Positions 47,642 through 56,352 of a stretch of DNA of 64,000 bases are shown piece by piece. This DNA comes from Streptomyces sp. NBC_01288. GTDB taxonomy: Bacteria > Actinomycetota > Actinomycetes > Streptomycetales > Streptomycetaceae. The notes under the pieces are model-generated. The model was not told the origin of the DNA. It saw nothing but the letters and a program-made list of their open reading frames with translations, and did no database searches. Both the position numbers and the translations under genes were made by a program. Position 1 is the stretch's first letter, and each line of letters begins with the position of its first letter. The stretch lies in assembly GCF_035982055.1 (NCBI RefSeq), contig NZ_CP108427.1:8183001-8247000 (forward strand). The letters run 5' to 3'.

Positions 47642-48457
47642 GTGGCAGGAGTGGCACGCCGACGTCTCGACGCCGAGCTGGTCCGACGGAAGCTCGCGCG
47701 GTCGCGGGAGCACGCGAGCCAGTTGATCGCGGCCGGCCGGGTCACCGTGGGCAAGACCGTCGCGACCAAGCCCGCCACCCAGGTGGAGACGGCGGCCGCC
47801 ATCGTCGTCGTAGCGGATGACGGCGACCCCGACTACGTCTCGCGGGGCGGCCACAAGCTCGCGGGCGCGCTGGAGGTCTTCGTGCCGCGGGGGCTCGTGG
47901 TGGAGGGACGGCGGGCGCTGGACGCCGGCGCGTCCACCGGAGGTTTCACCGATGTGCTGCTGCGCGCGGGTGCCACGCAGGTCGTGGCGGTCGACGTCGG
48001 GTACGGACAACTCGCGTGGTCTCTTCAGAGCGATGAACGCGTCACCGTCAAGGACCGTACGAACGTACGCGAGTTGACGCTTGAAGCGATCGATGGGGAG
48101 CCTGTGGATCTAGTCGTGGGGGATCTGTCCTTCATCCCGCTCGGGCTGGTGCTGCCCGCCCTGGCGCGGTGCACGAAGCCGGACGCGGACCTGGTGATGA
48201 TGGTCAAGCCGCAGTTCGAGGTGGGGAAGGAACGGCTGGGGAGCGGCGGTGTCGTACGCAGCCCGGAACTGCGGGCCGAGGCCGTGCGCGGTGTTGCCCG
48301 GCGGGCCGCGGAACTGGGGCTCGGGGTGGAGGGCGTCACCGCCAGCCCGCTGCCCGGGCCCTCCGGGAATGTCGAGTACTTTCTGTGGCTGCGGGCCGGC
48401 GCACCCGAACTGGACCCGGCCGATGTTGACCGTGCAGTGGCGGAGGGGCCGCGTTGA
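47642..48457 (+). CDS. tlyA: TlyA family rRNA (cytidine-2'-O)-methyltransferase
   Basis: A 271-residue RNA methyltransferase. The N-terminal S4 domain (residues 1-65) contains RRRLDAELVRRKLARSRE, and the C-terminal FtsJ-type Rossmann domain has the SAM motif DAGASTGGFTD. Further conserved stretches are DLSFIPL and MVKPQFEVGKE. TlyA of mycobacteria 2'-O-methylates 16S C1409 and 23S C1920, which makes ribosomes capreomycin-sensitive. It is followed by nadK with a 4-bp overlap (TTGA). GTG at 47642 and 47651 are both possible; I prefer the first because of AGGAG at 47624. Confidence 0.93.
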   Translation: MAGVARRRLDAELVRRKLARSREHASQLIAAGRVTVGKTVATKPATQVETAAAIVVVADDGDPDYVSRGGHKLAGALEVFVPRGLVVEGRRALDAGASTGGFTDVLLRAGATQVVAVDVGYGQLAWSLQSDERVTVKDRTNVRELTLEAIDGEPVDLVVGDLSFIPLGLVLPALARCTKPDADLVMMVKPQFEVGKERLGSGGVVRSPELRAEAVRGVARRAAELGLGVEGVTASPLPGPSGNVEYFLWLRAGAPELDPADVDRAVAEGPR

Positions 48458-49359
48458 CACAGAACCGAGCTCGTACTGTTTTCCTGCTCGCGCACACGGG
48501 TCGGCCTGCGGCCATCCGGAGCGCGGAGCTGGTCGTCAAGGGGCTGCTCCAGTCCGGTATCGGAGTGCGCGTCCTGGAGTACGAGGCACGCGACCTGCCG
48601 CTGCCCGACGAGGTGGAGACGGTCACCGAGGCGACCCCGCAGTGCCTTGAGGGCTGCGAGCTGCTCATCGTCCTCGGCGGCGACGGCACGCTGCTGCGCG
48701 GCGCGGAGTTCGCACGGGCGTCCGGGGTGCCGATGCTCGGCGTCAACCTCGGCAGCGTGGGGTTCCTCGCGGAGGCGGAACGGGACGATCTCGACAAGGT
48801 CGTGGACCGGGTGGTCACCCGGGCGTACGAGGTCGAGGAGCGGATGACCGTCGATGTCGTCGTGCACAAGAACGGCAACATCGTGCACACGGACTGGGCG
48901 CTGAACGAGGCGGCGGTGCAGAAGGCCGGCGCGGAGAAGTTGCTCGAAGTCGTGCTGGAGATCGACGGGCGGCCGGTCACGGGGTTCGGGTGTGACGGGA
49001 TCGTTTGTGCGACTCCTACGGGGTCCACGGCGTATGCGTTCTCGGCCGGTGGGCCTGTGGTGTGGCCTGAGGTCGAGGCGTTGTTGATGGTGCCGATCAG
49101 TGCGCACGCGTTGTTCGCCAAGCCGTTGGTCACGTCGCCGGATTCTGTGCTTGCCGTTGAGGTGTTGCCGCACATCCCCCCGGGGGTTTTGTGGTGTGAC
49201 GGGCGGCGGACTGTTGAGTTGCCTGCCGGGGCTCGGGTTGAGGTTCGGCGGGGGGCTGTGCCTGTGCGGTTGGCTCGGCTGCACCATGCGTCGTTCACGG
49301 ATCGGCTTGTTGCGAAGTTCGCGTTGCCTGTTTCTGGGTGGCGTGGGGCTCCTCACTAG
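48454..49359 (+). CDS. nadK: NAD kinase
   Basis: A 301-residue cytosolic enzyme that phosphorylates NAD to NADP. The catalytic GGDGT is at residues 75-79, with NLGSVGFL and the TPTGSTAYAFSAGGPV segments following. The TTG start overlaps the tlyA stop by 4 bp. The last third of the gene (from about 48990) uses many T- and G-ending codons unlike the rest, a change in composition discussed under findings. Upstream synteny tlyA-nadK-recN is the same as in mycobacteria. Confidence 0.95.
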   Translation: MTQNRARTVFLLAHTGRPAAIRSAELVVKGLLQSGIGVRVLEYEARDLPLPDEVETVTEATPQCLEGCELLIVLGGDGTLLRGAEFARASGVPMLGVNLGSVGFLAEAERDDLDKVVDRVVTRAYEVEERMTVDVVVHKNGNIVHTDWALNEAAVQKAGAEKLLEVVLEIDGRPVTGFGCDGIVCATPTGSTAYAFSAGGPVVWPEVEALLMVPISAHALFAKPLVTSPDSVLAVEVLPHIPPGVLWCDGRRTVELPAGARVEVRRGAVPVRLARLHHASFTDRLVAKFALPVSGWRGAPH

Positions 49360-49374
49360 TGCGGGTGCGTGGGG

Positions 49375-49405
49375 GCTGGTCGCGCAGTTCCCCGCGCCCC
49401 TGAAA
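49375..49405. repeat. REP-like element, copy 3 (half element, inverted)
   Basis: CTGGTCGCGCAGTTCCCCGC followed by GCCCCT is the reverse complement of the core in copies 1 and 2. Here only one arm is present, 15 bp after the nadK stop. Confidence 0.75.
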
Positions 49406-49477
49406 ACAGGTGGGGACACTCCCCCGGGTGACAGGGCGCCTCGCGCTTCTCCCGCCCTACCTCGTAAGGTCTTCACC

Positions 49478-51208
49478 GTGCTGGAAGAGATGCGGATACG
49501 GTCGCTCGGAGTCATCGACGATGCTGTCGTCGAACTGTCACCGGGGTTCACCGCTGTCACGGGTGAGACCGGTGCGGGCAAGACCATGGTCGTCACCAGC
49601 CTCGGGCTGTTGCTCGGGGGGCGGGCGGACCCGGCGCTGGTGCGGATCGGGGCGAAGAACGCGGTCGTGGAGGGGCGGATCTCCGTTCCTCCCGGCGGCT
49701 CCGCCGTGCTGCGCGCCGAGGAGGCCGGTGCCGAGCTGGAGGACGGGACGCTGCTCATCAGCCGTACCGTTTCCGCCGAAGGGCGCTCCCGGGCGCACCT
49801 GGGCGGGCGGTCCGTGCCGGTGGGGGTGCTCGCGGAGCTGGCCGACGAGCTGGTCGCCGTGCACGGGCAGACCGACCAGCAGGGGCTGCTGAAGCAGTCC
49901 CGGCAGCGGCAGGCGCTCGACCGGTACGCCGGGGACGCCGTCACCGGGCCGCTCGCCAAGTACGCGGAGGCGTATCGGCGGCTGCGGGCCGTCGCCGTCG
50001 AGCTGGACGAGATCACCACCCGCGCGCGTGAACGGGCCCAGGAAGCCGACATGTTGCGCTACGGCCTCGACGAGATCGCGGGTGTGGAGCCGCGTCCCGG
50101 TGAGGACGTCGAGCTCGCCGCCGAGGCCGAACGGCTCGGTCACGCCGAGGCGTTGGCGTCCGCCGCCACGGCCGCTCACGCCGCGCTCGCCGGTAATCCC
50201 GAGGACCCCGAGGGCATCGACGCGGCGACCCTCGTCGCGGGCGCGCAGCGGGCCCTGGAGGCCGTACGGTCGCACGACTCCGAACTCGCCTCACTCACCG
50301 ACCGGATCGGTGAGATCGCGATCCTTCTGGGCGATGTGGCGGGGGAGTTGGCGGGGTACGCCGACGACCTGGACGCCGATCCGCTGCGGCTGGCCGCGGT
50401 TGAGGAACGCCGGGCCGCCCTGAACGCGCTCACCCGGAAGTACGGCGCGGACATCACCGCCGTGCTCGCGTACGCCGAGCAGGGTGCCTCACGGCTCACC
50501 GAACTCGACGGCGACGACGAACGCATCGACGAACTGACCGACGAGCGGGACGCGCTGCGGGGTGAACTGGGCGGCCTTGCACAGGCGTTGACCGACGCGC
50601 GCACGGAGGCCGCCGAGCGCTTCGCGGCGGCGGTGACCGCCGAGCTGGCTTCCCTCGCGATGCCGCACGCGCGTGTGTCGTTCGAGATCCGCCAGACCGA
50701 GGACCCGGAGGGCGTCGAGGTCGGGGGCCGTACGGTCGCCTACGGCCCGTCGGGCGTCGACGAGGTCGAACTGCTCCTCGCCCCGCACCCGGGCGCACCG
50801 CCCCGGCCCATCGCCAAGGGCGCGTCCGGCGGTGAGCTGTCACGCGTGATGCTCGCCGTGGAGGTCGTGTTCGCGGGGACCGACCCCGTGCCGACCTACC
50901 TCTTCGACGAGGTCGACGCGGGTGTCGGCGGCAAGGCGGCGGTCGAGATCGGCCGGCGCCTCGCGAAGCTCGCGAAGACCGCACAGGTCGTCGTCGTCAC
51001 GCACCTGCCCCAGGTGGCGGCCTTCGCCGACCGGCAGCTCCTGGTCGAGAAGACCAACGACGGGTCCGTCACCCGCTCCGGCGTGAAGGTCCTCGAAGGC
51101 GAGGACCGCGTACGGGAGTTGTCCCGGATGCTGGCCGGCCAGGAGGACTCGGAGACGGCGCGGGCGCATGCGGAGGAGTTGTTGGCGACGGCACGGGCGG
51201 ACGGCTGA
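49478..51208 (+). CDS. recN: DNA repair protein RecN
   Basis: A 576-residue SMC-like ATPase that acts early at double-strand breaks. Walker A is GETGAGKT at residues 29-36, the middle (about 150-370) is the coiled-coil arm, and the C-terminus has the signature GGELSRVMLA and Walker B PTYLFDEVDAGVGG, then QVVVVTHLPQVAAFAD. The GTG at 49478 follows AAGGT; the nadK stop is 118 bp upstream. Decayed copies of the last 40 codons follow the stop. Confidence 0.95.
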   Translation: MLEEMRIRSLGVIDDAVVELSPGFTAVTGETGAGKTMVVTSLGLLLGGRADPALVRIGAKNAVVEGRISVPPGGSAVLRAEEAGAELEDGTLLISRTVSAEGRSRAHLGGRSVPVGVLAELADELVAVHGQTDQQGLLKQSRQRQALDRYAGDAVTGPLAKYAEAYRRLRAVAVELDEITTRARERAQEADMLRYGLDEIAGVEPRPGEDVELAAEAERLGHAEALASAATAAHAALAGNPEDPEGIDAATLVAGAQRALEAVRSHDSELASLTDRIGEIAILLGDVAGELAGYADDLDADPLRLAAVEERRAALNALTRKYGADITAVLAYAEQGASRLTELDGDDERIDELTDERDALRGELGGLAQALTDARTEAAERFAAAVTAELASLAMPHARVSFEIRQTEDPEGVEVGGRTVAYGPSGVDEVELLLAPHPGAPPRPIAKGASGGELSRVMLAVEVVFAGTDPVPTYLFDEVDAGVGGKAAVEIGRRLAKLAKTAQVVVVTHLPQVAAFADRQLLVEKTNDGSVTRSGVKVLEGEDRVRELSRMLAGQEDSETARAHAEELLATARADG

Positions 51209-51657
51209 CGAGCGTTCCGTGGAGGTGCCGGCCGTCACGTGCTCCGGTGTGAAGGTCCTTGAAGGTGCGGACCGAGTGCGGGAGTTGTCCCGGATGGTGG
51301 CCCGGTCAGGCGGGTTCGGGTATGGCCGGGGCCAGCGGAGGGGTCTTGGCGACGGCGCGAGCGGACGGCTGACGGGTCGTTTCGTGGGGGTGTCGGACCC
51401 GCTCCGGCATGAGGTCCTGAAAGCGAGGGCCGGGTACGGGGATTGTCCTGGATGTTGGCCCGGCCAGGCAGACTTGGCCACGGCGGGGGCGGATGGCTGA
51501 TGGGCCATTTCGTGGGGGTGCCGGGCCCGCTCCCGTATGAGGGCCCTTGAAGGTGCGGACCGCGTACGGGAGTTGTCCCGCGCTGCTGGTCGGCCAGGAG
51601 GACTCGGAGAAGGACCGGGCGCTCGCGGAGGAGCCGTTGGCGACGGCACAGGCCTGA
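51209..51657 (+). repeat. Three degenerate tandem copies of the recN 3' end
   Basis: Copies end at 51372, 51500 and 51657, each in a TGA. They share with recN the segments for SGVKVLEG, DRVRELSR and the final LATA-type codons. Copy 3 keeps the recN sequence best (from GGACCGCGTACGGGAGTTGT onward). None can encode a RecN domain. I see no separate gene. Confidence 0.85.
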
Positions 51658-51707
51658 CGGCCGGCAGGCCGCTCCGTACGGTGCCGGGTGCTCCGTAGAG
51701 TGGCCCG

Positions 51708-52457
51708 ATGACCGCACGCATGCCTCGCACGGCCTCCTTCGCCCTCGCCGCAGCCGTCACCCGTACGACCCTGGTCGCCTTGCGCGCAAAGGGACTTGGT
51801 GACGGCTGGGAGCGGAAGAACCACGCCGGCCGGACCGTCGACCTGTACGCGGCCCCGGCCACCGTCGCCGGAACCGCGCTGGCCGCCGCGCGGGTCCGCC
51901 CGGCCGCCGGGTTCGCGGTCCTCGCGGCCGGCGCGTGTGGTGGTTACGACGATGTCGTCGGCGCGGGGGATCCCCGACGCGGTTTCCGGGCGCATCTCTC
52001 TGCCCTCCGGGACGGTGAAGTCACCAGCGGGGCCGTCAAGTTGTTCGGGATCTCCGCTGCCGGGCTCGTCGCCGGGGCGCTGCTCAAGGAACGGCCTCTC
52101 GACAAGGTGCTCGCGGGGGTCGTGATCGCCGGGGCGGCCCACTTCGTGAACCTTGTGGACGTACGACCTGGTCGTGCCGCCGGTGCCGTACTCGCCCTCG
52201 CCGCACCGGGGTTGTTGCGCCGGGGCCCCGGCGCGGAACTGGCCGCCGCCACGATCGGTGCCGCCGGTGCGATGTTGCCGGACGACCTCGGTGAGCGGAC
52301 GATGCTCGGCGACGCGGGGGCGCACGCCCTGGGCGCGACACTCGGCGCGGCCGTCGTCGCCGGGAACGGGCGGGCGGGGCTCGTGGCGCATGCCGCTGCG
52401 GTGGTGGCTACGGCGGTCTACGGAGACCGGGTGAGCGCGCTGGCGCGGGCGTTGTGA
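51708..52457 (+). CDS. MraY/WecA-like membrane protein, divergent
   Basis: A 249-residue multi-pass protein. The segment ERTMLGDAGAHALGATLGA (residues 200-219) resembles the GDxGSxxLGG motif of the MraY/WecA family of polyprenyl-phosphate phosphosugar transferases. CGGYDDVVG may correspond to the acidic motif of the same family. It is shorter than MraY and lacks several family motifs, so activity is uncertain. A glycosyltransferase gene lies downstream, which would suit a lipid-linked sugar pathway. The ATG at 51708 follows the decayed recN array. Confidence 0.7.
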   Translation: MTARMPRTASFALAAAVTRTTLVALRAKGLGDGWERKNHAGRTVDLYAAPATVAGTALAAARVRPAAGFAVLAAGACGGYDDVVGAGDPRRGFRAHLSALRDGEVTSGAVKLFGISAAGLVAGALLKERPLDKVLAGVVIAGAAHFVNLVDVRPGRAAGAVLALAAPGLLRRGPGAELAAATIGAAGAMLPDDLGERTMLGDAGAHALGATLGAAVVAGNGRAGLVAHAAAVVATAVYGDRVSALARAL

Positions 52458-53116
52458 GTGGGGCGGTGAGTTGAGCTGGGGTGGGTGAGTGGGTGGGTCG
52501 GCGGCGGGCTTGCGCGGTTTGTGGGCGTGCCGTCTCGGACAGGGTGGCGAGCTTGGGTGGCTTGTGAGGATGCGGGCTCAGACAGGGCGGGCTTGGTTGG
52601 GTGGCTTGTGAGGGTGCCCTCGCGGGCACGGCCGCTCCGCCTCCGGCGTGGCCGAGCGGCGGCGCCCCCTCCGACCTGAGCGAGACACCTACCTCCGGAG
52701 CGAGTCCCGGCCTGCCCAAGCCTCAGCCCCGACCTCACCAACCCTGCCCCGGCTTGCCCAGCATCGGACTCTCGCCTCCGGAGCGAGTCCCCGGCCCGTC
52801 GACGCTCCTGCCCCGCCCAGCACCGGACCACCGCCCCGGAGCGAGCCCCGGTCCACCCAAGCCCCAACCCCCGACCTCACCAACCCCGCCCCGCCTCACC
52901 CACCACAGAACCCCCTCCCCCTCACTCGTACGGGTGATCCCCGCGCCCCTGTTGCCCTTCCGCACAGCCCCCACACCTTCCGGCGTTGCCGGAACACCCG
53001 TACGTGCTGGCATCCTTGAGACGGAACGCGTAGGAAGCGTGCGGTACACCCCCTCCGCCCGATCCTTCTGTACTTTCTTCGTGACCGCCCGTCGCCGAAC
53101 CAGGAGCCCCGGCCAC
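52458..53116. other. Low-complexity degenerate repeat region without a supported gene
   Basis: 659 bp between the MraY-like and glycosyltransferase genes. It contains degenerate tandem units: GGGTGGCTTGTGAGG near 52554 and 52596, and CCGGAGCGAG near 52696, 52779 and 52838, with GACCTCACCAACCC near 52731 and 52873. Codon bias in all frames is poor. It looks like decayed, amplified sequence similar to the arrays that flank it. Confidence 0.7.
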
Positions 53117-54256
53117 GTGACCCCCGTGAGCAGCCACTCACCGCACGGCCAGTCGCCGCTGCGCACCGTGCAGGTGCTCGGCGGAGGCAATGCCGCCAGT
53201 AGCGCGCACGTACGCTCCCTGGCCTCCGGGCTCGTCGCGCGGGGCGTGCGGGTCACGGTGTGCGCCCCCGTCGAGGCCGATCACACCTACGACTTCACGG
53301 GCGCCGGTGCCGAACACGTGCACGTGCCCCGCAGCAGCGACCCGGCGTCCGTCGCCGCGCTGCGAGCGGCCTGCGCGGACGCCGACCTGGTGCACGCGCA
53401 CGGCCTGCACGCCTCCTTCCGCGCCGCCCTCGCGCTCAGCGGCCGCCGCACCCCGCTCGTCGTGACGTGGCACAACCGCGCCCACGCCGAAGGAGCCCGG
53501 GCGCACCTGCTGCGGCTGCTGGAGCGGCGGGTCGTGAAGGCCGCCGTGGTCGTTCTCGGCACCACGTCCGATCTGGTCGACCGGGCCCGGCGCACCGGCG
53601 CCCGGGACGCCCGCCTCGCCGCCGTCGCACTCCCGGGACCGCGCAGGGCCGCCGTGGACCACGAAGACCCCGATCGGCTGAGCCCCAAGCTCCGGGCCGA
53701 ACTCGGCGCCACCGACCGCCCGTTGCTCGTCGCCGTCGGTTCCCTCGACCGGCAACGGGGCTACGACACTCTCCTGGACGCCTCGCGCGGCTGGTGCCGC
53801 CTCGATCCGACGCCGTTGCTCGTGATCGCGGGGGAGGGGCCGCTGCGGGGCGAGTTGCAGCGGCGGATCGAGGACGAGGAGCTGCCGGTGCGGCTCATCG
53901 GGCGACGCGACGACGTGAGCGAACTCCTCGCCGCCGCCGACGTCGCACTCCTGGCCAGCAGTTGGGAGTCCCGCTCGGTGATCGCCCAGGAGGCCCTCCA
54001 CGCCCGCGTGCCGCTCGTCGCCACCGCCGTCGGCGGCATCCCCGAACTCGTCGGCGACGCCGCCGAACTCGTCCCCCACGGCGACGCGAAGGCCCTCGCC
54101 GACGCGGTCACCGGCCTGCTGCGCGACCCCGAACGCCGGGAACTGCTCCGGGAGAAGGGCGCCCGACAGGCGGCCACTTGGCCGACCGAGGACGAGACCG
54201 TCGCCCAAGTGCTGAGTGTCTACGACGAGTTGACCCAGCCCCTCCCGTTGACCTGA
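53117..54256 (+). CDS. Glycosyltransferase family 4
   Basis: A 379-residue GT-B enzyme. The N-terminal acceptor half has GGGNAASSAHVRSLASGLVARG and HAHGLHASFRAAL; the C-terminal half has the sugar-nucleotide motif VGSLDRQRGYDTLL and the ExxxxE motif in ESRSVIAQEAL. It transfers a sugar from a nucleotide donor, probably at the membrane face; the acceptor is unknown. The GTG at 53117 has AGGAG ten bases upstream. Its last 34 codons are repeated twice more after the stop. Confidence 0.92.
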   Translation: MTPVSSHSPHGQSPLRTVQVLGGGNAASSAHVRSLASGLVARGVRVTVCAPVEADHTYDFTGAGAEHVHVPRSSDPASVAALRAACADADLVHAHGLHASFRAALALSGRRTPLVVTWHNRAHAEGARAHLLRLLERRVVKAAVVVLGTTSDLVDRARRTGARDARLAAVALPGPRRAAVDHEDPDRLSPKLRAELGATDRPLLVAVGSLDRQRGYDTLLDASRGWCRLDPTPLLVIAGEGPLRGELQRRIEDEELPVRLIGRRDDVSELLAAADVALLASSWESRSVIAQEALHARVPLVATAVGGIPELVGDAAELVPHGDAKALADAVTGLLRDPERRELLREKGARQAATWPTEDETVAQVLSVYDELTQPLPLT

Positions 54257-54667
54257 GTGCGGACCCTTGTGGGGCGAGCCTGCGTGTGCGCAGCCCCGGA
54301 ATCGACGCCGATACCGTCTGCGGGGCAAGGGTGCGCGGCAGGCGGCCAGTTGGCCGACCGAGGACGAGACCGTCGCCCAAGTGCTGAGTGTCTACGACGA
54401 GTTGACCCAGCCTCTGCCGTTGACCTGAGTGCGGACCCTTGTCGGGCGAGTCTGCGGGCGCCCTCAGTGCCAGACTCGACGCCGGTACCGTCTGCGGGGC
54501 AAGGGTGCGCGGCAGGCGGCCAGTTGGTCGACCGAGGATCAGACCGTCGCCCAAGTGGTGAGCGTCTACCGCGAGTTGCCCCTGCCCCTGCCTCTTACCC
54601 GAGACGGACTTCTACGGCACCAGCCTGCGGGCCCGCAGCGCCAGGCTCAACGCCAATACCGTCTGCG
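54155..54667. repeat. Triplicated 172-bp unit spanning the GT-PucR 3'-3' junction
   Basis: Units start at 54155, 54327 and 54501 (periods 172 and 174). Each contains the glycosyltransferase tail (GARQAA..WPTEDETVAQV) and, inverted, the tail of the PucR gene (LALSLALRARRLVP). The first unit carries the real GT stop, the third the real PucR stop. In the third unit the GT stop codon is changed to CGA. Confidence 0.95.
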
Positions 54668-56258
54668 GGTCTTCGAGGTCCGTGCCGAGCAACTCCCCGA
54701 TGCGGGCCAGGCGGTTGTAGAGGGTCTGCCGGTTGAGGTGGAGCTCGCGCGCCGTCTCCGCCTTGCGGCCCGCGTGGGCCAAGTACGTTTCCAGGGTGGG
54801 CAGTAGGGGCGGCTTGGAGCGGTTGTCGTGGTCGCGGAGCGGGCCGATCGCGCGGTCCACGAAGGCCGCCAGGTCCGGGTGGTCGCGGAGGCGCCACAGG
54901 AGCAGCTCGATGTCCAGGCGCCGGGCGTCGTACCAGGGCTGGTCGGTCAGGCCCTGTGCCGCCGTCGCCGTCTCGGCCGCGTGCCGTAGACCCGCCGATG
55001 CCGCCGCCCAGCCGCCCGCGACACCGACCACCACGATCGGCGGCTGCGCGCCAGGGCGTTGCATGCCGGCCCGTTCGACTCCCGCGCGCAGCGCCGCCGC
55101 CACCCGGTCCGCGACCGCCGATCGTTCCGACTCCGAGCGTAGGCCGAGGAGCAGCGGGACGCGGCCCTCCACCGGTCGTACGCCCAGCAGGACCGGGACG
55201 CCCACCGAGGCCAGTTCCTCGGCGACCGCGCGGGCCAGGACCGCCCAGCCGCCGCCGGGGGCGGCCAGGGCGTCGCCCAGCCGCATGACCACGGGCAGCA
55301 GCGGGCTGGTGCCGGGCTTGAACCCCAGTACGCGGGCCTGTGCCGGGGCGTCCTCGGCGGCGATGCGGCCCTCGGCGAGGTCTGTGAGGAAGTCGCCGCG
55401 TCCACGTGCCGCAAGTTCCTCCTCCTGGCGGGCCTGCATCAGGACCACGGCGAGGATGTCCGCGGCCCGTTCCGCGGCGATGCGGTGCACTGGGGCCAGG
55501 GGGGCGCGGACCGGGAGAAGGACGATCCGTGCCCGCACCGAACCCGTACCGGGACCACCGCCCGGCACGTCCACCACCACCGAACCGGCGGGCGGCGACG
55601 CGTCCTTGTGCTGGCCGCGCAGCCCCTCCCACACCTGGAGCGGGTCGGCGCCCTCGGGTCCTGACCCTGCCGCGTAGAGGAGTTGGCCGTCCGGGGTCTC
55701 CAGGAAGACCGGGTTGGCGCTGAAGTCGGCCAGGATGCCCAGGACTTGGGGGATTCCGCCGCCGCCGAGCAGGGCCTCCGTGCAGCGGCGGTGGACCTCC
55801 TCGGCCTGCTGGAGCAGCGCGTAGTGGCCGTTGACGATCTCGGTGTGGATCTCCTCGGTGACCGCCACGAACGGCACCTCGCGGTGCAGCTGGACGAGCG
55901 GGAGGCCGGTCGCGCGGGCCGTCTCGACCAGGGTGGCGGGGAGGCGGTCGAAGCGCGGGCCGAGTTCGACGACCAGGGCCGCGATGCCCCGCTCGGCGAG
56001 GGTGCGGACGAACGCGCGTTGCTCCGCCGGGCGCGTGCCGAGGCCGTAGCCCGTGGTCAGGAGGAGTTCGCCGCCCTTGAGGAGGGAGGCGATGTTCGGG
56101 ACCTCGCCCGCGTGCACCCACCGCACGGTCCGCTGGAGCCGGTCGGCGCCCGCCAGGATCTCCGGCAGCCCGCTGCGCAGCCCGGGCAGCTCCAGCGCCC
56201 GCTGAACGGTGATGCCGGCGCCCTGGCTGTCGAATGTGCTGTCCGTACGGCTGTCCAT
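54612..56258 (-). CDS. PucR family transcriptional regulator
   Basis: A 548-residue regulator. The N-terminal PucR domain (about residues 15-130) includes RWVHAGEVPNIASLLKGGELLLTTG by position. A middle sensor-like region follows and the C-terminal helix-turn-helix (HTH_30) lies in the last 65 residues (LETYLAHAGRKAETARELHLNRQTLYNRLARIG by position). PucR regulators respond to purine or other small metabolites. Its 3' end lies in the triplicated unit. Target genes are not evident from the neighbours. Confidence 0.92.
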   Translation of the reverse strand: MDSRTDSTFDSQGAGITVQRALELPGLRSGLPEILAGADRLQRTVRWVHAGEVPNIASLLKGGELLLTTGYGLGTRPAEQRAFVRTLAERGIAALVVELGPRFDRLPATLVETARATGLPLVQLHREVPFVAVTEEIHTEIVNGHYALLQQAEEVHRRCTEALLGGGGIPQVLGILADFSANPVFLETPDGQLLYAAGSGPEGADPLQVWEGLRGQHKDASPPAGSVVVDVPGGGPGTGSVRARIVLLPVRAPLAPVHRIAAERAADILAVVLMQARQEEELAARGRGDFLTDLAEGRIAAEDAPAQARVLGFKPGTSPLLPVVMRLGDALAAPGGGWAVLARAVAEELASVGVPVLLGVRPVEGRVPLLLGLRSESERSAVADRVAAALRAGVERAGMQRPGAQPPIVVVGVAGGWAAASAGLRHAAETATAAQGLTDQPWYDARRLDIELLLWRLRDHPDLAAFVDRAIGPLRDHDNRSKPPLLPTLETYLAHAGRKAETARELHLNRQTLYNRLARIGELLGTDLEDPQTVLALSLALRARRLVP

Positions 56259-56280
56259 GCAGCGGACGGTACCTGCGGAA

Positions 56281-56309
56281 ACGCCCCGGGCACATCTCGG
56301 GCCCGGGGC
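56281..56309. terminator. Terminator after DUF6243 gene, cassette copy A
   Basis: A perfect 10-bp stem (56281-56290 with 56300-56309). It shares loop and flank with the hairpin at 57327, including CTCGGGCCCGGGGC and TGCGCTC. Confidence 0.75.
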
Positions 56310-56352
56310 GTGCGCTCGGCGGCGGTGTCCAGTTCCCTGCCGCGGCGGTGTG

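Noticed and set aside
51168..51500. A small gene of about 110 residues overlapping the recN end
   Set aside because: Its translation is a mixture of decayed recN tail and out-of-frame sequence, so it is a relic and not a gene.
52458..53116. N-terminal extension of the glycosyltransferase (open frame from 52601)
   Set aside because: The extension is Pro/Ala low complexity from the decayed repeat region, and a good ribosome site stands before 53117.
54257..54736. A protein gene of about 160 residues after the glycosyltransferase
   Set aside because: It reads through the triplicated tails in a different frame and contains only repeated nonsense segments.
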